Part shown: positions 1 through 6,826 of the stretch, piece after piece | Layout: each line of letters opens with the position of its first letter | Numbering within the stretch: position 1 is the first letter of the stretch | NCBI GenBank assembly: GCA_021784265.1 | Contig: JAJXTA010000001.1 | Span: 1-18,270, forward strand | Direction of reading: 5' to 3' | DNA: 18,270 nucleotides | Source of the DNA: a bacterium | GTDB taxonomy: Bacteria > Verrucomicrobiota > Verrucomicrobiia > Limisphaerales > J093 | Program-made: the position numbers and the translations under genes | The notes under the pieces: generated by a model | The model's database searches: none | Seen by the model: only the letters and a program-made list of their open reading frames with translations | What the model was told of the DNA's origin: nothing

Positions 1-2
1 GT

Positions 3-545
3 CCGGGCGGGGGGCCGCCTCGACAGCGGCCGCCTCAGACGGTCGAGTCGGTTAAGACGGCTTGCGCCCAAATGAACAAGTTCGGCGCCATCGTGAAGAA
101 GTTCGGGATGAAGATCCTCATCCACAACCACACCGGCGAGTTCGAGCTCCTGGCGGACGGCAAGACCACCCAATACGAGGTCTTTCTGGCGGAGACCGAC
201 CCCGAGTTGGTGGCGATGCAACTGGATATCGGGTGGGCCTATATCGCCGGGCAGGACGCCATCGCGATGTTCAAGAAGAACCCGGGCCGCTACGAGCTGT
301 GGCACGTCAAGGACGCCAAGTTCAAGGAGCTCGACCCCAAGCTGACGCCGAATCAGCGCATGCGCGCGGGCAAGATTGTCGTGTTGGGCCAGGGCGATAT
401 CGACTACCGCGCCGTGTTCGCCCAGGCCGGCGTCGCCGGCCTGAAGCACTTCGTCATCGAGCAAGACACCGCCGGTCACGATGGGCGGGATGCCCTCGAC
501 GATTGCCGGATCGCCTACCAGAACCTCCGCACGGTCCTCGCCTGA
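3..545 (+). CDS. Sugar phosphate isomerase/epimerase, xylose isomerase-like TIM barrel (5' partial)
   Basis: This is the C-terminal 180 residues of an AP-endonuclease-2/xylose isomerase-like TIM barrel protein of the hydroxypyruvate isomerase/IolE type. The frame is open to the left edge, and residues just before the first ATG (position 72) already read like the helix preceding it (VESVKTACAQMNKFG). The true start therefore lies outside the window. Metal and substrate positions expected of the fold are visible: HNHTGEFE after a beta strand, LDIGWAYIAGQD, WHVKD, and FVIEQD near the end. Such enzymes isomerise or epimerise sugars or polyols in the cytoplasm, or in PVC bacteria outside it. The substrate cannot be told from the sequence. 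The gene converges with moaE across 135 nt with no clear terminator. Confidence 0.85.
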   Translation, partial: PGGGPPRQRPPQTVESVKTACAQMNKFGAIVKKFGMKILIHNHTGEFELLADGKTTQYEVFLAETDPELVAMQLDIGWAYIAGQDAIAMFKKNPGRYELWHVKDAKFKELDPKLTPNQRMRAGKIVVLGQGDIDYRAVFAQAGVAGLKHFVIEQDTAGHDGRDALDDCRIAYQNLRTVLA

Positions 546-680
546 TACGCGGCCCGCTGGCTGACTCCGGGGCCGCCGGTACCTTCCCACCGTCGGCCAG
601 GTTGATAGTGGCATCGACGGCGGCGCTGGGCTCGGCAACCGCGAGAGCGCGGAGGCTCGCCGCCGGGGCGTACCCGCGTG

Positions 681-1103
681 TCAGGGCACCGGCTTCTTCC
701 AGATCGGCACCACCCGTTTGAGTTCTTCGATCAACCACTGGCAGGCGGCGAAGGCTTCGCCCCGGTGGGGCGCCACAACCTCCAGCCACAGCGACACCTC
801 GCCCGCCTTCACCAAGCCCACCCGGTGGACGAGCCGCACCGATTCCACGGGCCAGCGGCGCTCCACTTCGTCGCACAGTTTATGAAGCTGGTGTTCGGCC
901 ATCCGGGCGAAGGCCTCGTACGCCAAGCCTTGAATCGGCTGATCGGCCTCCGTGCCGCGCACGACCCCCACGAACGAGACGGCGGCCCCAGCCGCGCGGG
1001 ACAAGCGTCGGCCCTGAACCAAGGCCGCCTCGGGAATCGGCTCGGGGGTGATAAGCAGGTGACGTGTCACGGACAAACCCTGGCGGTGGGCGAGCGCCGT
1101 CAC
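681..1103 (-). CDS. moaE: Molybdopterin synthase catalytic subunit MoaE
   Basis: This is a 140-residue MoaE, close to the family's usual 140-150. The large subunit of molybdopterin synthase converts cyclic pyranopterin monophosphate to molybdopterin using sulfur carried on the C-terminal thiocarboxylate of MoaD. Visible signatures are GAAVSFVGVVRG (39-50), LAYEAF (60-65), an RW...HRVG strand region, the HRGEAF segment (113-118), and ELKRVVPIWKK near the C-terminus, with lysines 129 and 136 in the places of the conserved active-site lysines. The start is GTG at 1103 and overlaps the moaD stop by 4 nt (GTGA), so the two subunits are translationally coupled. It is the last gene of the minus-strand block. 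No other molybdopterin genes are in the window. Confidence 0.95.
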   Translation of the reverse strand: MTALAHRQGLSVTRHLLITPEPIPEAALVQGRRLSRAAGAAVSFVGVVRGTEADQPIQGLAYEAFARMAEHQLHKLCDEVERRWPVESVRLVHRVGLVKAGEVSLWLEVVAPHRGEAFAACQWLIEELKRVVPIWKKPVP

Positions 1104-1345
1104 CCGCCCTGGACGGGCGGAAACAGACTCACCTCGTCACCCTCGCGCAGGACGTAAGCCGGGGGCTGATACTCCAGGCCCACGGCCCAGAGCGTGGCCC
1201 CACCCCAGCCGGCCAGCGGCGCAAAACGCCGGTCCAAACGGGCCCGCAGCTCGGCCAGGGTGCTTCCCCCCGGCAGCTCCTCCACCACCTGGGCGCACCC
1301 GGTCAGGTCCCGCAGATAAGAATAGAAATGGACGTTGACCCGCAT
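1100..1345 (-). CDS. moaD: Molybdopterin synthase sulfur carrier subunit MoaD
   Basis: This is an 81-residue ubiquitin-like protein (82 if the GTG at 1348 is used). It opens with MRVNVHFYSYLRDLTG and ends in VSLFPPVQGG. The terminal Gly-Gly is the site that is adenylated and converted to a thiocarboxylate, which then donates sulfur to the pterin in MoaE. The EGDEVSLFPPV segment is typical of MoaD. I prefer the ATG at 1345 because MRVxV is the usual beginning, but GTG immediately upstream is also possible, and neither has a well-spaced Shine-Dalgarno. It starts 21-24 nt after the dUTPase stop and overlaps moaE by 4 nt, so it belongs to the same minus-strand transcript. Confidence 0.93.
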   Translation of the reverse strand: MRVNVHFYSYLRDLTGCAQVVEELPGGSTLAELRARLDRRFAPLAGWGGATLWAVGLEYQPPAYVLREGDEVSLFPPVQGG

Positions 1346-1369
1346 CACTCCGGGGCGGCCAGCGGGGGC

Positions 1370-1750
1370 TCAGATGTGTTTGGAATCGCCCTCGTCCTTG
1401 GCGACGTAGCCCGAGTCCTGCCGCTGGAAGTTGACCTGGTTCTTCTTCACGTAGGCGGCAAACACCTCGTCGGCGCTCATCCCCAAGACCTGGGCGGTGC
1501 TGATCAGGAAATGGAAGAGGTCCACGACCTCGACGCGGGCATTCTGAGCGTCGAAACGCTGGTACTTGGCCCACCACTTCCACGGCACGCTGTCGGTCAA
1601 TTCAGCGATCTCCTGGGTCATTGCCCGACAGTAGTTGAGGACCCATTGGGTCTTCTCGGCCTCCGTCATGTTTTCCGTGCGAACGCCGATGCGTTCATTG
1701 AGGGCCTTCTGCATGCGGAACAACTCGCGCAACTGGTCCGGTTCTACCAT
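1370..1750 (-). CDS. Dimeric all-alpha dUTP diphosphatase-like protein (MazG superfamily)
   Basis: This 126-residue protein fits the dimeric dUTPase family (dUTPase_2), part of the all-alpha NTP pyrophosphohydrolase superfamily and unrelated to trimeric Dut. Signatures are ERIGVRTENM (19-28), QWVLNYCRAMTQEIAEL (35-51) with the metal-binding pair Glu47/Glu50, the DSVPWKWW block (53-60), and DAQNARVEVVDLFHF (67-81) with Glu74 and Asp77. All four expected acidic residues are present, so it should be active. It would hydrolyse dUTP to dUMP and pyrophosphate, limiting uracil incorporation and supplying thymidylate synthesis. It lies 58 nt after the ATPase and just before moaD. No promoter-like hexamer pair is visible in the gap, so it is probably read from the ATPase promoter. 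Confidence 0.88.
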   Translation of the reverse strand: MVEPDQLRELFRMQKALNERIGVRTENMTEAEKTQWVLNYCRAMTQEIAELTDSVPWKWWAKYQRFDAQNARVEVVDLFHFLISTAQVLGMSADEVFAAYVKKNQVNFQRQDSGYVAKDEGDSKHI

Positions 1751-1808
1751 GAGGCGAGGATTCCGGGCGGGCGGGGCCGAGGCAAGCCCGAATGCGGGCG
1801 GCGGCGCG

Positions 1809-4166
1809 TCAGCGCAGGTCCAGGCGTTCGAACACAGCCACCTTGAACCAGTCCAGCAGCGTGAAATACGCCAGCCCCACGCCCGCCACCCCCAGCAACA
1901 GGGCCGGAGCGATTGCGGGCATGAGGACCCCGACCGTCGCGAGCAACGCCGTCACCCCCAGCCCGATCACCGAGCTGAGCACCAGAAAGCGGCTCGGGCA
2001 CGAGCGCCAGAAATGCCCGCGCTCGCGCAGGAGATACACCCCCGCCTGCGAGCTGAGGATCAGGCTGGCAAACATCAGCGTTTGGAGATGGCGCATGTCC
2101 AAGCCGAGGCGGTCGTGGGCATAAACGAAGACGCCGAGGGAAAACACCAGCTTCCCCACGGCCAGGCCGACGGCGGCCAGGAGGATGCCGCGAGTATTCC
2201 ACCGGTTCGGCCGCGGGGAACAGGCCATCCGGTCCGTGGCGATGGACATCGTCAGAAAGTCGTTCAGGAAAAGGATGAGCACCATTAACAGCGGCGTGAG
2301 GGGCTTATGGCCGGTCAACAGGAAGCCGATGACCAGCAACGCCATCATCTCGATCTTCTTGACCAGCATGTTCAGGGTGTACGTGATGATGCGCTGGAAC
2401 ACCCGGCGGCTCGTCGCGATGGCCGGCGCCACATCGCCCAGGCCGGGCTGGGTGAGCACCAAGGCGGCGGCCGCTTTGGCCACATCGGTCGCGTTGGCCA
2501 TCGCCACCCCCGCCTCCGCTTGGCGAAGGGCCGGGGCGTCGTTGACCCCGTCCCCGCACATGCCCACCACCTCCCCCCGACGCTGGAAGGCGCGGACGAG
2601 TTTGAATTTATCCTCGGGGAACACGCCGGCGAAGACGCCGCAATCCAGCGCCGCGCCGGTGACCTCGCCGTGCACTTGGGCCGGGGGACAGACCCCGCCG
2701 GTGATGCCCACCTGCTGGGCCACACTCCGCGCGGTAAGGGGGTTGTCGCCGGTGACCATGACGGTGCGCACGCCCGCGGCGCGGAGGGTCGCGACGACCG
2801 CCTGGGAATCGTCCCGGACCGCGTCGGCCAGGCCGACCAACCCCAGCAGCCGGAGCTGGTCCTCTTCGCCCGTGGCCACCGCCACCACCCGCTGCCCGCC
2901 CGCCACCAAGGTCGCCATGCCCGGTTCCCACGCGCTGGCCGGCGCGGGGGTGAGCCCAGCGATGACGGCCGGGGCCCCTTTCAGATACCGATGCGCTCCG
3001 GCCCCCTCGCGGTAGATGGCTTCGGCCCGCTTGGTCGCGGGATCAAACGGCTTGAAACCCACTCGTTCGTACTCCTCCAGCCGGCAGCCGCGCGCGCGGG
3101 CGGCCTTCACAATTGCCCCATCCACCGGGTCCAAACCCGCCGGGTCGCTCGCCAGGGCCGCGGCGCGCACCACCTCCGTTTCGCTGGTGCCCGCCAGCGG
3201 CCAGACGGCGGTGACGGTCGCCTCGTTCCGCGTCAAGGTCCCGGTTTTGTCGCTGCACAGGACGGTCATGGCCGCGATGTCATGCAACGCGCTCAGCCGG
3301 GTGACCAACACCCCGCGGCGCGACAGTTCGACCGAACCCAAGGCGGCCGCCAGCGTGAAGGTCGCCGGCAGGGCGACCGGGATCGAGGCCAGGAGAATGG
3401 TCAGGAGCAGCGGCAGGATATAACCCAGACTCATCCCCGCCTGATGCGCGTACCCAGCCACGATGACCACCATCCCGGCATTCACCACGAACAGATTCCG
3501 CACCACGCCCACGATTTCCCGCTCCTGGCGGTTGGCGGCCCCGGCGGTGCGGACCAACTCGGCGGCCTTGCCGAAGAACGTCCGCGTGCCCGTGCCCGTG
3601 ACCTCTCCCGTGGCCTCCCCGCCGCGGAGCATGGCGCCGGCGTAGGCGGTTTTACCTGGCTCGAGCGCGACGGCGGCCGACTCTCCCGTCAGGGCGGATT
3701 GATCGGCCAACAGCGTCCCCTCGAACAGGCGAACATCCGCCGGGACGATGCCCCCCTGCCGCAGGTGGACAACGTCCCCGGGGACCAAGGCCTCGGCGGG
3801 CAGGGTGGTCCAAGTCCCATCGCGCCGGACGCGGGCCTCGACGTGGAGCTGCTGGCGCAGCAGGGCCAGGGCCTTCTGCGCCCGACCCTCCTGGAGATAG
3901 CTCAGCACGGCGTTAACCACCAGCAGCCCGGCGATGACCGCCGCCTCGACCCGTTCGCCCAGAAAGAGCTGGAGGATAATCGTCGCCTCGAGCAGCCACG
4001 GAATGGGCGCCCAAAACCGGCCGACGAAGGCGCGCCACGGATGCGCCCGCGTCTCCTCCACGCTGTTGGGCCCGAACTGTTGGAGCCGTCCCCGCGCCTC
4101 GGCGCTCGTCAGGCCCGAGGGGAGGGCCTGGGTCCGCGGGGGAGTGACGGGTGCCGGTGCCTGCAT
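1809..4166 (-). CDS. Type III P-type ATPase, probable plasma-membrane proton pump
   Basis: This 785-residue P-type ATPase best fits the IIIA proton-efflux group found in plants, fungi and some bacteria. The N-terminal cation ATPase segment begins near residue 17. The actuator motif is LTGES (159-163) and the phosphorylated aspartate is Asp306 in CSDKTGTLTRNE. The nucleotide-binding KGAP is at 396-399, with TGDNPLTA at 472-479 and GDGVNDAPAL at 538-547. The membrane segments carry PVALP (263-267), an Asn in helix 2 (VVNAV, Asn85) and LND in helix 6 (Asp636). These last two correspond to the Asn/Asp pair used for proton handling in the plant AHA pumps. There is no N-terminal heavy-metal domain or CPC motif. 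A promoter-like element sits directly before the ATG. Exact ion specificity is inferred, not shown. Confidence 0.9.
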   Translation of the reverse strand: MQAPAPVTPPRTQALPSGLTSAEARGRLQQFGPNSVEETRAHPWRAFVGRFWAPIPWLLEATIILQLFLGERVEAAVIAGLLVVNAVLSYLQEGRAQKALALLRQQLHVEARVRRDGTWTTLPAEALVPGDVVHLRQGGIVPADVRLFEGTLLADQSALTGESAAVALEPGKTAYAGAMLRGGEATGEVTGTGTRTFFGKAAELVRTAGAANRQEREIVGVVRNLFVVNAGMVVIVAGYAHQAGMSLGYILPLLLTILLASIPVALPATFTLAAALGSVELSRRGVLVTRLSALHDIAAMTVLCSDKTGTLTRNEATVTAVWPLAGTSETEVVRAAALASDPAGLDPVDGAIVKAARARGCRLEEYERVGFKPFDPATKRAEAIYREGAGAHRYLKGAPAVIAGLTPAPASAWEPGMATLVAGGQRVVAVATGEEDQLRLLGLVGLADAVRDDSQAVVATLRAAGVRTVMVTGDNPLTARSVAQQVGITGGVCPPAQVHGEVTGAALDCGVFAGVFPEDKFKLVRAFQRRGEVVGMCGDGVNDAPALRQAEAGVAMANATDVAKAAAALVLTQPGLGDVAPAIATSRRVFQRIITYTLNMLVKKIEMMALLVIGFLLTGHKPLTPLLMVLILFLNDFLTMSIATDRMACSPRPNRWNTRGILLAAVGLAVGKLVFSLGVFVYAHDRLGLDMRHLQTLMFASLILSSQAGVYLLRERGHFWRSCPSRFLVLSSVIGLGVTALLATVGVLMPAIAPALLLGVAGVGLAYFTLLDWFKVAVFERLDLR

Positions 4167-4172
4167 GGGGCA

Positions 4173-4201
4173 AGACTAGCGCCCCCCCCGAGAGGCGGCA
4201 A
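4173..4201 (-). promoter_or_regulatory. Putative promoter of the P-type ATPase gene, leaderless layout
   Basis: On the minus strand TTGCCG (4201-4196) is followed after 17 nt by TAGTCT (4178-4173), then only 6 nt to the ATG at 4166. The expected transcription start falls on the start codon. There is no Shine-Dalgarno. The -10 hexamer is weak by E. coli standards, but the layout recurs at other genes in this window. Confidence 0.45.
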
Positions 4202-4224
4202 CCGCGAAGCCTACCCACGCCCGC

Positions 4225-4557
4225 TCAGGTGAGCACGGCCAAGGCCAACACCGAGCAGACCGCCGCCATCAGACCCAATCCCAAGAGAAACGTCAGGTCG
4301 GCCGCCTTGCGCAAGCGGCGGCGCTGGACGACCCCCGCAGCCCGGAACGAGATGAAGGCCAACACGCAAGTGATCAAAAAGAAGATCGCATCCAGGGCCA
4401 AGAGCCCATCGCCCGCGCTCTTGACCCGATTAAAGCTGTGGACCACCCGCAAGAGGCCGATCCCGGTCAGGCACACCCCAATCAACCCCGCCGAGACCGA
4501 GAAAATGGCCAACATCAGTTCGTATTCTCGTTGTTCGTTGTCTGGCTCCGCCGCCAT
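4225..4557 (-). CDS. Small three-helix membrane protein of unknown function
   Basis: This is a 110-residue protein I do not recognise. After a charged N-terminus (AAEPDNEQREYE) it has three hydrophobic segments, about residues 14-37, 51-72 and 87-109. A basic stretch RRRRLRK-like (79-84) lies before the last segment, consistent with a cytoplasmic loop. The start at 4557 was chosen because upstream in-frame sequence is antisense to exbB and does not read as protein, and because a promoter-like element ends 8 nt before this ATG. It precedes the ATPase gene by 58 nt on the same strand, but that gene appears to have its own promoter. Homologues or function cannot be stated from the sequence alone. 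Confidence 0.7.
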   Translation of the reverse strand: MAAEPDNEQREYELMLAIFSVSAGLIGVCLTGIGLLRVVHSFNRVKSAGDGLLALDAIFFLITCVLAFISFRAAGVVQRRRLRKAADLTFLLGLGLMAAVCSVLALAVLT

Positions 4558-4565
4558 GCGGGGGG

Positions 4566-4593
4566 AGGGTACTGGGCCGGGGCGCAGACTCAA
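4566..4593 (-). promoter_or_regulatory. Putative promoter of the small membrane protein gene, leaderless layout
   Basis: On the minus strand TTGAGT (4593-4588), a 16 nt spacer, TACCCT (4571-4566) and 8 nt lead to the ATG at 4557. There is no Shine-Dalgarno. It shares the 120-nt divergent region with the exbB promoter. Confidence 0.4.
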
Positions 4594-4641
4594 CTGCTTT
4601 CGCTCGGCGCGCCGGGCAGCGCCAGAGCGCCACATTGGACA

Positions 4642-4671
4642 TTGCCCGCCCGGGGGCGTTGGCGTTACAAG
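4642..4671 (+). promoter_or_regulatory. Putative promoter of the exbB-exbD-tonB operon
   Basis: TTGCCC (4642-4647), an 18 nt spacer and TACAAG (4666-4671) are followed by 6 nt to the ATG at 4678. A GAGGGG run (4671-4676) touches the start codon and is too close to act as a normal ribosome binding site if the leader is absent. It could be a weak one if transcription starts further upstream. Confidence 0.35.
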
Positions 4672-4677
4672 AGGGGT

Positions 4678-5292
4678 ATGTTGCCTGAACTCCTGAGCCG
4701 TGGCGGGGCGATGATCTGGCTGTTGCTGCTGGCCGGCGCGGTCGCCGTGGCGGTGTTTGTGGAACGGTTGTTGCATTACCATCGCGAACAGATCAACTCG
4801 CTGGATTTCCTCAACGGGGTGCGCAACGTGCTCAAGCGCGACAACGTGGTCGAAGCGATTTCGATCTGCGAGGCCACCCCCGGGCCGGTGGCCCGGCTGG
4901 TCAAAACCGCCATTTTGAGCCGGGACCGCGGGCGGGAAGGAGTGCGTGAGGCGCTCGAGGAAGCGGGCCTGGTCGAGGTGCCCCGCTTGGAGGAGCGGCT
5001 GAACCTGCTGGCCACCATCGCGCAGATCGCCCCAATTATGGGCCTGCTGGGAACTGTGCTCGGGTTTATCGAGGTCTTTCGCGTCTTGCAGCAGCAGGGG
5101 GTCTCGGCGCCCGCCAACGAGCTGGCCGGCGGCATTTGGCAGGCCCTGGTCTGCACCGGCGCCGGGCTGGCGTTGGCCATCCCCTGCTACGCTGGTTACA
5201 ATTACCTCGTGAGCCGGGTCAACACCATCGTCCTGGACATGGAAAAGGCCTCGACCGAAATCCTGAATCTGTTGACCGAGGCCGGGTCGTAG
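4678..5292 (+). CDS. exbB: MotA/TolQ/ExbB family proton channel protein
   Basis: This 204-residue inner-membrane protein belongs to the ExbB/TolQ/MotA family, which with ExbD forms a proton-driven motor that energises TonB-dependent outer-membrane transport. It has three hydrophobic segments at about 12-30, 112-133 and 150-173. The family core is clear: ATIAQIAPIMGLLGTVLGFIE (112-132) and a third helix with ALVCTGAGLALAIPCYAGYN. The start at 4678 gives the usual short N-terminus before helix 1 (MLPELLSRGGAMIW). A longer reading frame upstream runs through sequence that does not look like protein. It is followed after 7 nt by exbD. Nothing essential appears to be missing here, in contrast to its partner. 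Confidence 0.92.
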   Translation: MLPELLSRGGAMIWLLLLAGAVAVAVFVERLLHYHREQINSLDFLNGVRNVLKRDNVVEAISICEATPGPVARLVKTAILSRDRGREGVREALEEAGLVEVPRLEERLNLLATIAQIAPIMGLLGTVLGFIEVFRVLQQQGVSAPANELAGGIWQALVCTGAGLALAIPCYAGYNYLVSRVNTIVLDMEKASTEILNLLTEAGS

Positions 5293-5299
5293 CCACCCC

Positions 5300-5740
5300 A
5301 TGAAATACCCCCGCAACCTGAAAGTCTTCACCGGGCAAATGGAGGTCGCGCCGTTTGCGGGGGTGTTCTTCTTGCTGGTGCTGTTTGTGGTCTTGGAATC
5401 GGCGCTCGCCCCGCCCCCCGGGGTCCACCTCCGGCTCCCGGTCGGTCTGGGTGACGGCTCGCCGGGCACGGCCGGGCCAACCCTGGTGGTCACCATTGAC
5501 CGCGATGAACAGCTTTACTTCGAGCAACAGAACCTCACGGCGGCGGCGTTGCGCGCCCGGCTGGCCGAGAAGGCCCGCGCCGCCCGGGAAGCCCCGGCCT
5601 TGTTGGTCGAGGCGGACAAATCGGTCGCCTGGGACGCCATCGTGCAGTTAACCACCCTGGCCCGGGCGGCGGGGATCCGCGAGGTCACCTTCGCGACCCG
5701 CCCGCCGCTCTTCGCTCCACCGGCCCGGCCCGGGCTATGA
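5300..5740 (+). CDS. exbD: ExbD/TolR family protein lacking the conserved membrane aspartate
   Basis: This 146-residue protein has the ExbD layout: a short cytoplasmic N-terminus, one membrane helix (about 17-36) and a periplasmic alpha/beta domain. The periplasmic domain has the typical LVVTIDRDEQLYFEQQNLT and LLVEADKSVAWDAIVQL strands. In E. coli ExbD the helix starts VTPFIDVML, where Asp25 carries protons. Here the aligned segment is VAPFAGVFF, so the Asp is replaced by Gly21. The nearest acidic residues are Glu15 and Glu33. Either another residue takes its place, the motor works differently, or this subunit is structural. It overlaps the tonB-like gene by 4 nt (ATGA), so it is translationally coupled to it and clearly part of the operon. 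Confidence 0.88.
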   Translation: MKYPRNLKVFTGQMEVAPFAGVFFLLVLFVVLESALAPPPGVHLRLPVGLGDGSPGTAGPTLVVTIDRDEQLYFEQQNLTAAALRARLAEKARAAREAPALLVEADKSVAWDAIVQLTTLARAAGIREVTFATRPPLFAPPARPGL

Positions 5741-6519
5741 AGGGGCGGACCCAACCGCCGCCGGGCTGGAGCTGGCGACGCTGGTGGTTAACGATCAGCG
5801 GGGTGTTAGCGGGCCAAGTGCTGCTCGTCGTGCTCCTCTCGGCGCATCCCCTCCCTCGACCGCTGGCACGCCCGGCGCCCGACCGCTACCGCATTCTGAC
5901 CGATCCCCAGGCCCCCCAGCATTTGGGTGAACTCCCCTGGATTGGAGACCCGGCGGAATTCGCCCTCGCCAGCCGCCACGGATTCTCCGGCCCGATTTGG
6001 CGGCTGGTTCCCCAGTTTGCCCATCAGACCATCGAGTGGTCCGAGCCGCCCCAGTGGCTGGGACTGGAGGTGGCCCGGCTGGGGGTGGTGTCCGCGCCGG
6101 GGGCCGAGACCGGTCCAGCCGCGGAGAACCCAATCGCCGAACGGCCGGCCCCGGTACCCGGCCCTTGGCCGGAGGTCACCGGCATCGCGCCACCGAGCTC
6201 GACCCTGCGCCTGGAGGGCGAACTGGCCGCGCGGCGGCTGCTCAAGCCGCTAGAGCTGCCGGAGTGGACGGTGAACCGGGCGCTGCAATCCACGGCGGTG
6301 CAGGTGATCGTGGACGCCCGCGGCGCGGTGCTGTCGGCGGTGCTCTTGCCCGGCGGCAGCGGGGCGCCGGAGACGGACCAACGCGCGCTCGAGTTGGCGC
6401 GCCACGCCGCCTTCAACCCCGTCCCCGGCCCGCCGCTCACCTGGGGCCGGCTCCGCTTCGAATGGCAACTGCAGGGGCCGACCTCGACCAACCCTCCCCC
6501 CAAGGAGGCCGCCCCATGA
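5737..6519 (+). CDS. TonB-like energy transducer
   Basis: This 260-residue protein has an N-terminal cytoplasmic tip with RR and W residues and one membrane helix (about 17-36). A Pro-rich periplasmic stretch follows (for example PLPRPLARPAP), then a longer low-complexity middle region rich in Pro, Ala and Glu. The C-terminus (about 185-250) resembles the TonB C-terminal fold: VQVIVDARGAVLSAVLLPGG, then DQRALELARHAAFNPVP and a closing GRLRFEWQ strand. Its position directly after exbB and exbD, with 4-nt overlaps on both sides, supports a role as the transducer that contacts outer-membrane receptors. The C-terminal domain is divergent, so the assignment rests on pattern and context together. 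No receptor gene is in the window. Confidence 0.72.
   Translation: MKGRTQPPPGWSWRRWWLTISGVLAGQVLLVVLLSAHPLPRPLARPAPDRYRILTDPQAPQHLGELPWIGDPAEFALASRHGFSGPIWRLVPQFAHQTIEWSEPPQWLGLEVARLGVVSAPGAETGPAAENPIAERPAPVPGPWPEVTGIAPPSSTLRLEGELAARRLLKPLELPEWTVNRALQSTAVQVIVDARGAVLSAVLLPGGSGAPETDQRALELARHAAFNPVPGPPLTWGRLRFEWQLQGPTSTNPPPKEAAP
6502..6508 (+). promoter_or_regulatory. Near-perfect Shine-Dalgarno for the zinc ribbon gene
   Basis: AAGGAGG lies 7 nt before the ATG at 6516, inside the end of the tonB-like gene. It is the clearest ribosome binding site in the window, and it fixes the start of the small downstream gene. Confidence 0.8.
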
Positions 6520-6740
6520 CCGTCGCCGGCCTCTTGTTCTGCTACGTGTTTTCTGTGCTTGCCGGCCTTTCCGCCCTCGCCATATATTCCGAGCTCCGAC
6601 GCCGGAGCTTTGGACCCACTCCGACGGAGGACCACATTTTTCGTTGTGAAAAGTGCGGCTACGTCTATACAGACGATCCCGATGTGGACCGCTCACGCTG
6701 TCCGCAGTGCGGGGCGACGAACGGTGTGTTCACCTTCTAA
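6516..6740 (+). CDS. Small membrane-anchored zinc ribbon protein
   Basis: This 74-residue protein has one N-terminal hydrophobic helix (about 3-24), a short basic linker (SELRRRSFG) and a C-terminal zinc ribbon. Cys44/Cys47 (CEKC) and Cys62/Cys65 (CPQC) have 14 residues between the pairs and likely bind one Zn or Fe ion, rubredoxin-like. The start at 6516 is supported by a strong Shine-Dalgarno and a 4-nt overlap with the tonB-like stop. Upstream in-frame sequence is a shadow of the tonB-like gene. By the positive-inside rule, the basic linker suggests that the ribbon faces the cytoplasm. I do not recognise a named family. Tight coupling to the ExbB/ExbD/TonB genes suggests a role in assembling or regulating that complex, which is inference. 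Confidence 0.82.
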   Translation: MTVAGLLFCYVFSVLAGLSALAIYSELRRRSFGPTPTEDHIFRCEKCGYVYTDDPDVDRSRCPQCGATNGVFTF

Positions 6741-6826
6741 TCGCAGGGTGGGTCCAGGGACCGCCCACGGCCCGGTGCGGGCGGCGTCCCGGCAACCGGC
6801 AACCTTCAACCAGTATCTATTGCTTT

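Noticed and set aside
2307..4232. 641-codon open frame antisense to the ATPase gene
   Set aside because: Composition is rich in Arg, Gly, His and Gln with no domain pattern. It is the expected by-product of GC-rich third codon positions in the well-supported ATPase gene on the other strand.
4558..5496. In-frame upstream extension of the small membrane protein, antisense to exbB and exbD
   Set aside because: The extension is Gln/Pro/Gly-rich shadow sequence. A promoter-like element and the hydrophobic protein both support a start at 4557.
6653..6826. N-terminal extension of GuaB3 to an ATG at 6653
   Set aside because: It overlaps the zinc ribbon gene and its residues are not protein-like. 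Known GuaB3 proteins begin two or three residues before the IGR motif.
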